DNA of 64,000 nucleotides from UBA2199 sp964628035. GTDB lineage: Bacteria; Acidobacteriota; Aminicenantia; UBA2199. The notes beneath the pieces were generated by a model that was given only the letters and a program-made list of their open reading frames with translations, did not search any database and was not told where the DNA came from. Positions 18,062 to 26,762 of this stretch are shown piece after piece. A program made the position numbers and the translations under genes. Position 1 is the stretch's first letter. Each line of letters opens with the position of its first letter. The DNA lies in assembly GCA_964628035.1 (NCBI GenBank), contig CAZVPI010000004.1, forward strand, positions 99,636 through 163,635, read 5' to 3'.

Positions 18062-18400
18062 ATGTCGGTCGGAATCGCCATCATGCTCGTGATCGTGGTC
18101 CTGGGGCTGACCACATTCGCTGTCGCCGTCTCCTTCCTGATCAAGCCCACCGAAGTGAAGCTGGGGACCCTCCGCCCCCTGTCCATCGCCACCACCTTCG
18201 CCAGCGTCTCCGGCCTCTCCGCCGGGCTGGCCACGGCCCTGACGAATATCTCCTGGCAGCTCAAGGGCGGGGGCAAGGCAATCCATGCGGCCATGCTGAC
18301 CGAAGGCATCGCCGAATCGCTTGTGGCCGCCATCGTGGGCTTCTCGCTGTTGACACTGGCTTGGATCGCCGTGTCGCTGGGGATGAGGAAGCACATTTAA
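18062..18400 (+). CDS. Small membrane protein, 112 aa
   Basis: ATG 18062 is chosen over 18032 because AAGGAGG lies 5 nt upstream. Two clear membrane helices: residues 3-25 (GIAIMLVIVVLGLTTFAVAVSFLI) and about 85-105 (LVAAIVGFSLLTLAWIAV). The stretch between, with HAAMLTEGIAESLVAAIVG, faintly recalls ExbB/MotA channels, but the protein is too short to call. Divergent from the sigma factor and probably under the same operator. The heptamer element starts four nt after the stop. Confidence 0.7.
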   Translation: MSVGIAIMLVIVVLGLTTFAVAVSFLIKPTEVKLGTLRPLSIATTFASVSGLSAGLATALTNISWQLKGGGKAIHAAMLTEGIAESLVAAIVGFSLLTLAWIAVSLGMRKHI

Positions 18401-18403
18401 GAA

Positions 18404-18500
18404 GCAGGGAAGAGGTAGGGAAAACAGAGGGAGAGGCAAAGGGAAGACGACGTGGGCACAAGGCCCAAAAAAGCTTTTCCTTCTCTCTTCCCTACCTCAA
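18404..18500. repeat. Heptamer element, GGGAAGA family, inverted
   Basis: Six purine units in register at 18404-18445 (gcaggga, agaggta, gggaaaa, cagaggg, agaggca, aagggaa). A pyrimidine arm (cttctct, cttccct, acctcaa) follows at 18479-18500 after a short GC stem around 18455-18465. It directly follows the stop codon at 18400. Confidence 0.7.
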
Positions 18501-18629
18501 TCCTGTGTCACCGCTGTGTCCCCGGATTCAAAGCAGCGAATTCATGGATGGAGGGTGAACAGACCGGACTAGCCGACGACCTTGACGTCGAGCGACACCA
18601 CCTCGACCCAACCCTGACCGGGATAGCCG

Positions 18630-19289
18630 CTGGACGGCGTCCTGGACAAGGCGGCCTGGCAGCGCCCGCCCCTGGGCGGCGAGTTCGTCACCTTCAGCCC
18701 CATGTACGTCCGGCCTCTGGGCGCGGCCACCGACATCTGGGCCGCTTATTCCGACCGCCACCTCTACTTCGCCTTCCGCCGCCACGACGTGCAGCCGGAA
18801 CTCAGCAAGGCCTCGGTCGCCAAGCGCGACGACAGCGGTCGCGACGATTGGGTCGGAGTGGTGCTCGATCCCCTGGGCAACCGCCAGGCCAGTTATGAAT
18901 GCCACATCAATCCCAGCGGATGCCAGATGGACGGCCTCACCTCGGCGGTCAACGGCGCCACCATCGACCTGTCGCCTGACTGGGTCTGGCAGAGCGCCTC
19001 CCGCGTCGGCGTCTCCGGCTACGAGGTGGAGACCGCCATTCCGCTGGAGAGCCTGCGCAACAAGAGCGGCGAGAGGGTGCGCATGGGGATCCTCTTCATG
19101 CGCGACGTGCCGCACCTGGGCCACGGCTCCTCCTGCCAGGGAGGGGAATGGCGCGATGGCGAGTGGCAGGCGCAGGACGGCCGCCTGTTGAACATGAAGA
19201 AAAGCTTCTTCTTCAGGCCAGCAGTCTTTGGAGATTCAGAGAAGAAATACATGGCTCTAAGGTTCGTCGCCCGAGGCTGCCGGCCCTGA
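18630..19289 (+). pseudogene. Fragment of a CBM9-like (carbohydrate-binding/DUF5916-type) protein
   Basis: The coding pattern is clear: LDGVLDKAAWQRPPLGGEF, ATDIWAAYSDRHLYFAFRRHD, DDWVGVVLDPLGN, YEVETAIPLESLR. This is the CBM9_2 fold that opens large outer-membrane-associated proteins. A TAG at 18624 lies two codons before the pattern begins, no signal peptide precedes it, and the usual long C-terminal barrel is absent; the frame ends 50 residues after the domain. CTG 18630 or ATG 18702 could start a product, but neither has an SD. Most likely a remnant. Confidence 0.55.
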
Positions 19290-19411
19290 CAAGGGCGGCG
19301 CCCCTAGGGGTTTCCCCCGAGTGGGGTTCCACGTATCCCAAGCCAATTCGCTGGGCCGCTGAAGATTTCTAATCAGGTGCTGAGCGTCCTTTCTGAAGCG
19401 GACAAAACGCA

Positions 19412-19568
19412 CAGAGGTAGAGAGAGAAAGCGGTAGAGAGGCCAACTACAAGCGATGAAAGAGGTCATGCACGAGGCGTTTTGGCTCTACCCCCTTACCC
19501 TTTTATCCCTCTATTCCTTTCCCCCTTGCCCACTCTATCCATCAATCTCTTTATCCCTTTTTGCTGAC
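19412..19568. repeat. Heptamer element, GGTAGAG family, inverted
   Basis: The left arm holds ggtagag, agagaaa, gcggtag and agaggcc (about 19416-19443). The right arm has about twelve pyrimidine units in register from 19483 (ggctcta, ccccctt, acccttt, tatccct, ctattcc, tttcccc, cttgccc, actctat). It ends 12 nt before the stop of the M56 gene. The word differs from neighbouring elements but the layout is the same. Confidence 0.7.
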
Positions 19569-19579
19569 GCGGATACATC

Positions 19580-22003
19580 CTACTGCCCGTGGACGATGGT
19601 GACGGGCTGCTCCCTGTCCAGTTCCCGGCCGGTCAGGATCTCATAAAACTGGCCATGCTTCTGAAGCATCGCGGCCGGCAGTTTCCTGCCGTTGATGACC
19701 AGTGAGGAGGCGGAAAGCTCTATCTTGAAGTCTGCCCTGTCGTCGACCAGGCCGTCGGCAACCAGCCGGGCGATGAATTTCCTCATGTTCTCCTCCTCGC
19801 GGCGCAGACGCGCTTCCTCCTGTCGCAGGCTCGCCTCCTCCGCACGCAGCCGCTCCTCTGCTTCCCGCAGCCGCACTTCGGCCTCCTTCGCGGCGCGATC
19901 GCCTTCGGCCCGCAGCCGCTCCTCTTCCTCGCGCATGCGCTGCTCCTCAACCCTCAGGCGCTCGTCAGCCTCCCTCAGCCGCGCATCGTCCCGGGCCGCC
20001 TGGTCGGCGAACATGCGCCGCCGCTCCTCCTCGGCCCGCAGCCGCTGCTCCTCCAGCCGCACCCGTTCCTGTGCTTCGGCCTTCTGCTTCTCCTCGAGCG
20101 CCTCCAGGGCCTCGAGCTCGGCCTGCAGCCTCCGCATCTCGGCGGTCCGGCGCTCGCTCTCGGCCCCCTGCAGCGATTTCATCTCCTCCTTGAGGCGGCG
20201 CAGTTCCTCCCTCTTCAGCTGCCGCTCATGGCCGGCGCGCGCCTGCTCCTCCTTCAGCCGTGCCTGCAGCTCATGCGCGCGGAGCTGCCGTTCCCCGGCC
20301 AGGCGCAGCCGCTCGGCATCGATCCGTTCTTGCGCGGAGCCGAACGTCGCCAGCATGGCCTGCATCTCGTGCTGCAGGCGGGTGAATTCCTCGCCGGACG
20401 CCTTTTCCTCCCCGGCCAGGGCGCGCAGCAGCCCCTCGAACCTCCGACGTTCCTCCGCGTTCATGTCGCGCTCGGCCTCGAACGCGGCGACCTTCCCCTG
20501 GATCTCGCGCTCCAGGGCGCGCCGCTTCTCCCCGTCCCGGATTTTGCCGGCTTCCGCCATGGCCTGCTGCATCGCTTCGAGCTGGCGGCGCTCATCCAGG
20601 CCGGACGGCGGCCGCTTCGCTCGCTCGCTCCGTTCACTCGCGGCCACGCTCAGCCTGGACGCGCCTGACAGGCTCGCCGAGACGGCCAGGCCGGCCGGCA
20701 GGTACCAAGAGTAGGTCCCGCGCCTCAGGGAGACTTCTTCCCGCAACGGCGTCCCCTCGCTCCCGGCCTTCGCGCCCAGGGCCATGTACCAGACCACGCC
20801 GCCGTCGCTTTCGTCGACGATCCAGGTACCGGCCTGGCCGGAGAGATCGGCCGGAAAAAGGCCCGACAACCTGACCTTGCCATCGGTGTCCAGGACGAAG
20901 CCAATGCGGCCGAAGCGTGCCGCGTCGGGCTCGGCCGCCGCCGGCGCGGCGCCGGGTGCGGCGGCAGGCGCCGCGGCCGGAGCCGCGGCCAGCTTGACCA
21001 TGGCCAGCAGGCCGGCGACCAGCAGCAGCGCGCTCAGGAAGCCTTCGCGGAAATCGTGGGCCAGCCGCGGCTTCGCCAGCAGGCGGGAAATGCGCCGCAG
21101 CAGGCTGCCGCCAGAGGCGGCCACGGCCGGCAGGACCATGGAGCCGCCCGCCTGCAGGCTGGCCAGGGCGCGGGCATAGCCGGTGGCATCGCCGCACAGC
21201 TCGACCGCGATGTCGTCGCAGCAGTGCTCGCGCTCCTGGCGCACGCAGGAGGAGATCCAGCGCACGCCGGGGTGGAAGAAGTAGACGATCTCCAGCAGGT
21301 TCTGCAGCAGGTTGACCAGGTAGTCGCGGCGCAGGACATGAGCCAGCTCGTGGGCCAGCAGCGCCTCGACTTCGGCCGCCGGCAGGCCGGTGACCAGGCC
21401 GGCCGGCAGCAGCAGCACAGGCTTGAGGTGGCCGATCACCACCGGCGTGCGCAGGCGCAGCGACTCGAGAAGCCTCATGGGCCGGCGCAGCCCGGCTCTC
21501 CCGGCGAGCGCCTGCAGCCGCCCGGGCCAGGGCGCGGGCAGCGGGCGGCTGCAACTGACCTTCAGCCGCTGCGCGTAAAGCATGCCGCCGGCGAAGCGCA
21601 GGCTCAGGAACAGCACACCCAGCAGCCACAGGGTGACGATCAGCGGCAGGTGACGGGAGAAATAGCCGCCGAAAAAGTCCAGGGCGCGGCTCAGCGGCGA
21701 CGGCTCGACCGCCGCCGTCCCGGAGGCAACGGCCGGAGCCCAGACCGCGGCGGCCTGGACGGCCGGGCCGGCGGCTTCCGGCGCGGAATAGTGGTTCCGG
21801 AACGTGACGGCCGAACCAAGCAGGACCAGAGTCAGCACGGCCAGCCCCATGGCGTAGCGGGCGCGGGCGCTGGCGTGGCGCGAGAAGAACAGGATCACGG
21901 CGAAGCCCAGGGCGGCCAGGGCGCCCTGCCACAGCGAGTGGACCAGGGCCCAGCCCAGGGCGGCGACGACCGGCTCGGACAATAGGGACGAAGCGAAGTT
22001 CAT
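19580..22003 (-). CDS. BlaR1-type M56 metallopeptidase with long coiled coil
   Basis: 807 aa. Four N-terminal membrane segments (first at 16-40, 52-66, 119-138) embed the gluzincin motif HELAH at 218-222, with a third ligand at E259 in REREHCCDD. In BlaR1/MecR1 this domain cleaves the partner repressor on signal. Here no penicillin-binding sensor follows: residues about 310-470 are an Ala-rich linker and a small beta domain, and residues 490-760 are a very long charged coiled coil (RLRAEEERRRMFADQAAR type). The ligand must therefore differ from a beta-lactam. The start overlaps the BlaI gene stop by 4 nt. Confidence 0.9.
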   Translation of the reverse strand: MNFASSLLSEPVVAALGWALVHSLWQGALAALGFAVILFFSRHASARARYAMGLAVLTLVLLGSAVTFRNHYSAPEAAGPAVQAAAVWAPAVASGTAAVEPSPLSRALDFFGGYFSRHLPLIVTLWLLGVLFLSLRFAGGMLYAQRLKVSCSRPLPAPWPGRLQALAGRAGLRRPMRLLESLRLRTPVVIGHLKPVLLLPAGLVTGLPAAEVEALLAHELAHVLRRDYLVNLLQNLLEIVYFFHPGVRWISSCVRQEREHCCDDIAVELCGDATGYARALASLQAGGSMVLPAVAASGGSLLRRISRLLAKPRLAHDFREGFLSALLLVAGLLAMVKLAAAPAAAPAAAPGAAPAAAEPDAARFGRIGFVLDTDGKVRLSGLFPADLSGQAGTWIVDESDGGVVWYMALGAKAGSEGTPLREEVSLRRGTYSWYLPAGLAVSASLSGASRLSVAASERSERAKRPPSGLDERRQLEAMQQAMAEAGKIRDGEKRRALEREIQGKVAAFEAERDMNAEERRRFEGLLRALAGEEKASGEEFTRLQHEMQAMLATFGSAQERIDAERLRLAGERQLRAHELQARLKEEQARAGHERQLKREELRRLKEEMKSLQGAESERRTAEMRRLQAELEALEALEEKQKAEAQERVRLEEQRLRAEEERRRMFADQAARDDARLREADERLRVEEQRMREEEERLRAEGDRAAKEAEVRLREAEERLRAEEASLRQEEARLRREEENMRKFIARLVADGLVDDRADFKIELSASSLVINGRKLPAAMLQKHGQFYEILTGRELDREQPVTIVHGQ

Positions 22004-22395
22004 TTTCCACCTCTTTCCATGTTATCGAGCAGCTCGCGGATGCGCGAGATCTCCTCGGGGCTGGCCTTGCGGCCGCCCAGCGCCTGCAGGACCAGCCTGG
22101 TCGCCGAGCCGCCGAAGGCGGTTTCCAGCAGCCGATCGAGCAGAGCCTTCTGCACCCGCTTCTGCTCCAGGGCGGCGCCGTAGCGGTGGCTGCGCTGGCT
22201 CTCGTCGCGCGTCAACAGCCCCTTCTCGGCCATGATCTGCATGATCTTCAGCGTCGTGGTATAGCCCACCGGCTGGGCTTCGTTCTTTTCATTCAGCCTG
22301 TCGTTGACGAAGCGCACGGTGCTGGGGCCATGCGCCCATAGGACGTTCAGGACCTCCAGCTCCGCCGCTGTCGGCTTGATATCGCTGCCGTTCAT
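22000..22395 (-). CDS. BlaI/MecI-family transcriptional repressor
   Basis: 131 aa. A winged helix-turn-helix spans residues 8-80 (LEVLNVLWAHGPSTVRFVNDRLNEK, VGYTTTLKIMQIMAEKGLL) and a dimerisation helix pair forms the rest. ATG 22395 has AAGGAGG at 5-nt spacing. First gene of a two-gene operon with the M56 peptidase, which is expected to cleave it. Two matching dyads surround its own promoter, so autoregulation is very likely. Confidence 0.95.
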   Translation of the reverse strand: MNGSDIKPTAAELEVLNVLWAHGPSTVRFVNDRLNEKNEAQPVGYTTTLKIMQIMAEKGLLTRDESQRSHRYGAALEQKRVQKALLDRLLETAFGGSATRLVLQALGGRKASPEEISRIRELLDNMERGGK

Positions 22396-22424
22396 TCCGC
22401 CTCCTTATGCGATCCACCTCGTAC

Positions 22425-22496
22425 TACGAAACTCATCGTAATAAGAGTAACGTGATTCCCCGCTGCCGTCAACCATAAAATACGAAAACTCTCGTA
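22425..22496 (-). promoter_or_regulatory. BlaI operators flanking the blaI-M56 promoter
   Basis: Two identical dyads TACGA-N6-TCGTA lie at 22425-22440 and 22481-22496, 56 bp apart centre to centre. Between them, on the minus strand, are TTGACG (22472-22467), a 17-nt spacer and TACTCT (22449-22444). One operator covers the transcription start and the other sits just upstream of the -35, a classic arrangement for repression by a BlaI dimer pair. Confidence 0.75.
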
Positions 22497-22569
22497 ATGC
22501 AAAAAAAGCGATTGGTTGACTTACTTTGTGTTTGCGCCAGGAGCAACAATCAGGAGAACTCAGGATCCA

Positions 22570-22597
22570 GCATACGGTGCACGGTGCAACCCATACA
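22570..22597. repeat. Short heptamer run, GGTGCAC family
   Basis: Three units in register (gcatacg, gtgcacg, gtgcaac), then ccataca. Related to words at 16930-16950 and 49080-49215. Too short to be certain. Confidence 0.35.
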
Positions 22598-22752
22598 CCC
22601 AAGAAAAAAGTCCCTTGGCGATCGTCTCCCGATCTTTCTTTGCAATGGCCATCTGCAACCAACCAGAAACCTTCAGCGGCCAAGCGGCTAGGCTTTTGCT
22701 GCGTTGGACGACGGGCCCAGAACATCGAACCTTGAAGCTCCAGCAGAACCTC

Positions 22753-22780
22753 TTCCCATATCTCCCGGCTCTGTTATAAT
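22753..22780 (+). promoter_or_regulatory. Leaderless promoter of the putP-like gene
   Basis: TATAAT at 22775-22780 ends 6 nt before ATG 22787. The -35 is poor (TTCCCA, 16-nt spacing). No SD is present. Confidence 0.5.
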
Positions 22781-22786
22781 GCCGGC

Positions 22787-24349
22787 ATGATCGCTTCTTC
22801 CCAGTTCGTGCTGGTCATGGCCGCCTACATGGCGGTGGTCGTGACCATCGGCGCCTTCTTCGCCCGCAGGGCCAACGCCAGTTCGGGGAATTTCTTCCTC
22901 GGCGGCCGCACCCTGGGCCCCTGGGTGACGGCCATGAGCGCCGAGGCCTCGGACATGAGCGGTTGGCTGCTGATGGGCCTGCCCGGCGTCGCCTATTGGT
23001 GCGGGGCAGCGGAGGCATTCTGGACGGCGCTGGGGCTGTGGCTGGGCACATGGCTCAACTGGCGCTTCGTCAGCGCCCGGCTGCGCGCCTACTCCGAGAT
23101 CACCGGCGACGCCATCACCGTCCCCGACTTCTTCTCCAACCGCTTCCACGAGGAGCGGCGGGCGCTGATGTCGGTCGCCGCCCTGTTCATCCTCATCTTC
23201 TTCACCGTCTACGCCTCCAGCTGTTTCGTCGCCGTCGGCAAGCTCTTTTCCTCCCTCTTGGCCGTCGACTACCGCCTGTGCATGGTCGCCGGCGCCGCCT
23301 TCGTGGTCCTCTACACCCTGGTCGGCGGCTTCCTGGCCGAGAGCGCCTCCGACTTCATGCAGGCGCTGGTCATGGTCACGGCCCTGGCAGCGGTCCTGGC
23401 CGTGGCCGCCATGGCCGGGGGCGGCCCGGGAAAGATCGTCGCCCGCTTGCGGGAGATCCCCGGCTTCCTGCAGCTGCTGGGCGGGGCCTGCCCCACCGTC
23501 GAGTCCGGCGCCCAATGCGTCGTGGGCGGCCGGGCGCTGTTCGGCGCCGCCGGCCGCCTCTCCTGGCTGGCCATCCTGTCGGCCCTCTCCTGGGGGCTGG
23601 GCTATTTCGGCATGCCCCAGGTGCTGCTGCGCTTCATGGCCATCCGCCGCGGCCGCGAGCTGAAGGCCTCGCGGCGCATCGCCGTCGGCTGGTGCTTCGT
23701 GTCGCTGGCCGCCGCCGTGCTCGTCGGCCTGGCCGGCCGCGCCCTCTACCCGGCCGAGCTGCTCACGCCGGGCGCCGCCGAGAGCGTCTTCATCCTCATC
23801 GCCACCCGCCTGCTGCCGCCGCTTCTGGCCGGCGTCGCCCTGGCCGGCATCCTGGCCGCGACCATCAGCTCCTCCGACTCCTACCTGCTGATCGCCTCCT
23901 CGGCCTTCGCCAAGAACATCTACCAGCGCCTGTTCCACCGCGACGCCGACGACCGCCGGGTCCTGCGCGTGTCGCGCCTGGCGCTGCTGGCCATCACCCT
24001 GGTGGCCGCGGCCATCGCCCTGGACCGCGACTCGGTCATCTTCCGCGTCGTGGCCTTCGCCTGGGCCGGCTTCGGCGCCGCCTTCGGGCCGCTCATGCTT
24101 TTCGCGCTGTTCTGGAAGCGGACGACGCGCGCCGGCGCCCTGGCCGGCATGGTCGCCGGCGGCGCGATGGTCTTCGCCTGGAAGCTCCTGGTGCGGCCGC
24201 TGGGCGGGGCGTTCGACCTCTACGAGCTGCTGCCGGCGTTCCTCTTCTCCTGCCTCGTCATCCCCGTCGTCTCCAAGCTCACAGCCAGGCCTGCGAGCGA
24301 GATCGAACGGGAGTTCGAGCAGGCTAAGAACTCAAGCGCCAGGAACTAG
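22787..24349 (+). CDS. Sodium/solute symporter, PutP-like
   Basis: 520 aa, about 13 membrane segments, the SSS family layout. Signatures: FFLGGRTLGPWVTAMSAEASDMSGWLLMG (TM2, with the S-x-x-S sodium/substrate site), ALSWGLGYFGMPQVLLRFMA, and ILAATISSSDSYLLIASS in TM8, where paired serines bind sodium. Closest in pattern to proline permease PutP, but related amino-acid or solute symporters cannot be excluded. The 520-residue length is normal. ATG 22787 is fixed by the promoter that predicts a leaderless mRNA. Monocistronic; convergent with the PHP gene. Confidence 0.9.
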   Translation: MIASSQFVLVMAAYMAVVVTIGAFFARRANASSGNFFLGGRTLGPWVTAMSAEASDMSGWLLMGLPGVAYWCGAAEAFWTALGLWLGTWLNWRFVSARLRAYSEITGDAITVPDFFSNRFHEERRALMSVAALFILIFFTVYASSCFVAVGKLFSSLLAVDYRLCMVAGAAFVVLYTLVGGFLAESASDFMQALVMVTALAAVLAVAAMAGGGPGKIVARLREIPGFLQLLGGACPTVESGAQCVVGGRALFGAAGRLSWLAILSALSWGLGYFGMPQVLLRFMAIRRGRELKASRRIAVGWCFVSLAAAVLVGLAGRALYPAELLTPGAAESVFILIATRLLPPLLAGVALAGILAATISSSDSYLLIASSAFAKNIYQRLFHRDADDRRVLRVSRLALLAITLVAAAIALDRDSVIFRVVAFAWAGFGAAFGPLMLFALFWKRTTRAGALAGMVAGGAMVFAWKLLVRPLGGAFDLYELLPAFLFSCLVIPVVSKLTARPASEIEREFEQAKNSSARN

Positions 24350-24377
24350 AGCCTGAGACCGTTCTGGAGTGCTATGA

Positions 24378-24412
24378 GGTTCGACGTTCGACCCCGGGCG
24401 TCAGACGTTAGC
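24378..24412. repeat. Heptamer array, GTTCGAC family
   Basis: Five units in register: ggttcga, cgttcga, ccccggg, cgtcaga, cgttagc. It lies 29 nt after the putP stop. Confidence 0.6.
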
Positions 24413-24421
24413 AAGACAAAA

Positions 24422-24441
24422 GGAAAAGCCCCTCGGGGCTT
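24422..24441 (-). terminator. Intrinsic terminator of the PHP gene
   Basis: AAGCCCC-TC-GGGGCTT (24426-24441) forms a 7-bp stem. Read on the minus strand it is followed by TTTTCCTTTT. It lies 66 nt beyond the PHP stop. Confidence 0.65.
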
Positions 24442-24491
24442 CGACGGATCAGAACTGCGAGTCGCGAAAAGTCTTTCTATGGCTGTTTCGT

Positions 24492-24519
24492 GTCAGGCGC
24501 TACGCGTCACGCATCACGA
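24492..24519. repeat. Heptamer array overlapping the PHP stop codon
   Basis: Units gtcaggc, gctacgc, gtcacgc and atcacga are in register. The array runs into the PHP gene, so its last codons and TGA (24509-24507) are made of the repeat. Confidence 0.6.
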
Positions 24520-25355
24520 AGGGCGGCGAATTTCTTGAGCGCCTCGACGTCGTGGGCGTCGGAGCCGCGGGTCGCCTTCAGGCGGAAGCGCTCGGCCAGG
24601 GCGCGCAGCGTCTCGACCATGGCCGCTTCGGCGGCCGGATCGGGGAAGGCCGGCGCCGGCTCCTTCTCCTGGTAATAAGGGTAGTCGACCTCGATGCCGG
24701 CCAGCCCCAGCGGGGCGAGTTCGGCGAGCATCTCCTCCAACTTGATCCCGGTCTCGGCGACGATGTATCCCGGGTGGGCCAGCACCGCCTCGCCGCCGGC
24801 GCGGACAATCATGGCGATGGCGTCGGCCATGGGCAGCTTGGGCACGTGGATGGGGACGGCGGCGTTGGCCGAGAGCCACTTGGCCGCCTCGCGGTACCCG
24901 GGGAAGAGGCCCTGGCCGAGCATGGCGTGGACCAGGTGCGGCTTCATGAGCGAGTCGCGCTGGGGCAGCAGGATCTCTTTCCTCTCGACGACCTTGCGGC
25001 CGAAGAAGCGGTTGATGTCCTCCAGCTGGCGCAGGATCCGCTGCCGCCGCAGGCCCTGCACCAGGCGCAGCCGCTCGTGCAGCGCCTTGTCCCTCAGGTC
25101 GAAGCCGTAGCCCAACAGGTGCAGCTCCTCGTCGCGGTAGTTCGTGTCCAGCTCGATGCCCGAGATAAGCTCGATGCCCAGCTCGCCGGCCTTGGCGAAG
25201 AGGTCCCCCCAGTGGCGGTAGGCGCCCAGGGCGTCGTGGTCGGTGAAGGAGATTGTTTTGAGGCCGACCTCGCCGGCGGCGGCGATCATCTCCAGGGGGG
25301 TGGCGTTGCCGTCGGAGACCAAGGTGTGCAGGTGCAGGTCCAGTTTGGTGTCCAT
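24507..25355 (-). CDS. PHP-domain phosphoesterase (YciV/TrpH-like)
   Basis: 282 aa. Metal-ligand motifs of the PHP fold are all present: DLHLHTLVSDG at the N-terminus, SFTDHDALGAY, HPGY in the middle and RGSDAHDVE near the end. The arrangement and length match the YciV/TrpH group, which hydrolyse 3',5'-nucleoside bisphosphates and trim RNA 5' ends. ATG 25355 is used: a promoter ends 10 nt before it and no SD exists. The C-terminal codons come from a heptamer array. Monocistronic and cytoplasmic. Confidence 0.85.
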   Translation of the reverse strand: MDTKLDLHLHTLVSDGNATPLEMIAAAGEVGLKTISFTDHDALGAYRHWGDLFAKAGELGIELISGIELDTNYRDEELHLLGYGFDLRDKALHERLRLVQGLRRQRILRQLEDINRFFGRKVVERKEILLPQRDSLMKPHLVHAMLGQGLFPGYREAAKWLSANAAVPIHVPKLPMADAIAMIVRAGGEAVLAHPGYIVAETGIKLEEMLAELAPLGLAGIEVDYPYYQEKEPAPAFPDPAAEAAMVETLRALAERFRLKATRGSDAHDVEALKKFAALRDA

Positions 25356-25365
25356 TGGATAGTTT

Positions 25366-25393
25366 ATCATAAAACAGCGATCTATAGTGACAA
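25366..25393 (-). promoter_or_regulatory. Promoter of the PHP gene built on a heptamer
   Basis: TTGTCA (25393-25388), 16 nt and TATGAT (25371-25366) lie on the minus strand. The -35 hexamer is part of the GTGACAA repeat arm. The start codon is 10 nt beyond the -10. Confidence 0.55.
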
Positions 25394-25575
25394 GTGACAA
25401 GTACCAGGCGGCCAGCAGCTGCAATAAACATGACCTGACGTGATCCGTGAAGAAACCGCTAGGCAGTTTACGGAAAAGCCATCACAGTGAACCCGGACTT
25501 TCATATGCTGCTGCCGTACACCGTAAGCCGTACGCCGTGCGCCGAGTGCTTTGCCTTGTCACTCGTCACTGTTTC
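25383..25575. repeat. Heptamer element, GTGACAA and GTACGGC families, inverted
   Basis: The left arm is atagtga, caagtga, caagtac (25385-25405 region). The right arm is nine units in unbroken register from 25513: gccgtac, accgtaa, gccgtac, gccgtgc, gccgagt, gctttgc, cttgtca, ctcgtca, ctgtttc. The right arm changes word family without losing phase and contains the ygeX stop codon. Confidence 0.8.
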
Positions 25576-26759
25576 TCGACGACTTTCTTGAAGTTCTCCG
25601 GGTCGGTGTCACCCTCGGTGTTGATCAGCAAGACGCGCGACTGCGGTCCGAGCGGCAGCTTCTGCCGCGCTTCGGCCAGCTTGGGCGACGTCGTCAGCGC
25701 CAGCAGCGCCGCCAGCCCTGAGGCGCCCGACTCGCCCGAGACGATGCGGGGGTCGTCGCCGAGCGGGTGGAAATAGCGGCGCATCGCCTCCTCGGCCCAG
25801 CGGTCGCCGACGGCCAGGAAGAAGGGAAAGGCGTCGCGCAGGAAAGGCCAGGCCAGGGGCGAGGGGACGCCGCAGTTCAGGCCGGCCATGATCGATGTCT
25901 GCTTGCCCTTCGTCGGCAGCGGCTCCCCCTGGCCGAAGCGCACCGACTCCAGGAAGCAGTCGGAGGAGACCGGTTCGACACAGATCAGAGTCGGGCGCTT
26001 GGAGCCGTAGAGGCGGGAGTAGAAGAAGCCGCCGGCGGCGGCCAGGCCGCCCACGCCGGCCGGCAGGATGACCGCGTCGACGCCGGTTTTCATCGGCCCG
26101 TGCAGCAGCCCCTCCAGCTCGGCGAAGATCGTGGTGTAGCCCAGCAGGATCCAGCCGGGAATGTCGCGGTAGCCGGCATAGGCGGTGTCGGATATGGCCT
26201 GCCAGCCGTTCCGGGCGGCGTCGGCGGCGCAGCGCTCGACGCACAAGTCGAAGGTTCCCTCGACCAGCACCACCTCGGCCCCCTCGCCGCGCACGTTCGC
26301 CACGCGCGCCGGCACCGAGTCGGCGGGCATGTAGATGACCGCCTTCTGCCCCAGCCTGCGCGCCGTCCAGGCCACGGCGCGGCCGTGGTTGCCGTCGGTG
26401 GCGGCGCAGAAAGTGAAGGCGCCCAGACGGGCCAGGGACTGCGGGTCCTGGAAGCCCGACGGCGTGAAGGGCTCGGCGAAGCGCTCCTGCCAGCGCCCCT
26501 TGAGGAAGCGGTACATGGCGTAAGAGGCGCCCAGGGCCTTGAAGGCCTTGATGCCGAAGCGTTGCGCCTCGTCCTTGACATAGACCTGCCCCAGATCCAG
26601 TTTGGCGGCCAGACGCGGCAGCTCCAGCAGCGGCGTCGGCGCGTAGCCGGGCAGGGCGGCGTGGAACTCGAGCATGTCGCGCTCCTGGAGGAACGCGTAC
26701 TCGCCGCCCGTCCACTGCGGTTTGGGCCGGCATCGCTCGTTGAAGGCGTACTCGCACAC
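25566..26759 (-). CDS. ygeX: 2,3-Diaminopropionate ammonia-lyase family PLP enzyme (YgeX)
   Basis: 397 aa, same length as E. coli YgeX. Fold-type II PLP enzyme: Schiff-base Lys74 in GIKAFKALGAS, AATDGNHGRAVAWTARRLG for PLP phosphate and substrate contact, and the glycine loop LPAGVGGLAAAGG. The family splits diaminopropionate to pyruvate and ammonia; in anaerobe uric-acid clusters ygeX acts with ygeW and ygeY on ureido intermediates. GTG 26759 starts 3 nt after the upstream stop, with GAGGA inside the previous gene as SD. Last gene of the ygeW operon; its stop lies in a heptamer array. Confidence 0.9.
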   Translation of the reverse strand: MCEYAFNERCRPKPQWTGGEYAFLQERDMLEFHAALPGYAPTPLLELPRLAAKLDLGQVYVKDEAQRFGIKAFKALGASYAMYRFLKGRWQERFAEPFTPSGFQDPQSLARLGAFTFCAATDGNHGRAVAWTARRLGQKAVIYMPADSVPARVANVRGEGAEVVLVEGTFDLCVERCAADAARNGWQAISDTAYAGYRDIPGWILLGYTTIFAELEGLLHGPMKTGVDAVILPAGVGGLAAAGGFFYSRLYGSKRPTLICVEPVSSDCFLESVRFGQGEPLPTKGKQTSIMAGLNCGVPSPLAWPFLRDAFPFFLAVGDRWAEEAMRRYFHPLGDDPRIVSGESGASGLAALLALTTSPKLAEARQKLPLGPQSRVLLINTEGDTDPENFKKVVEKQ

Positions 26760-26762
26760 GGC

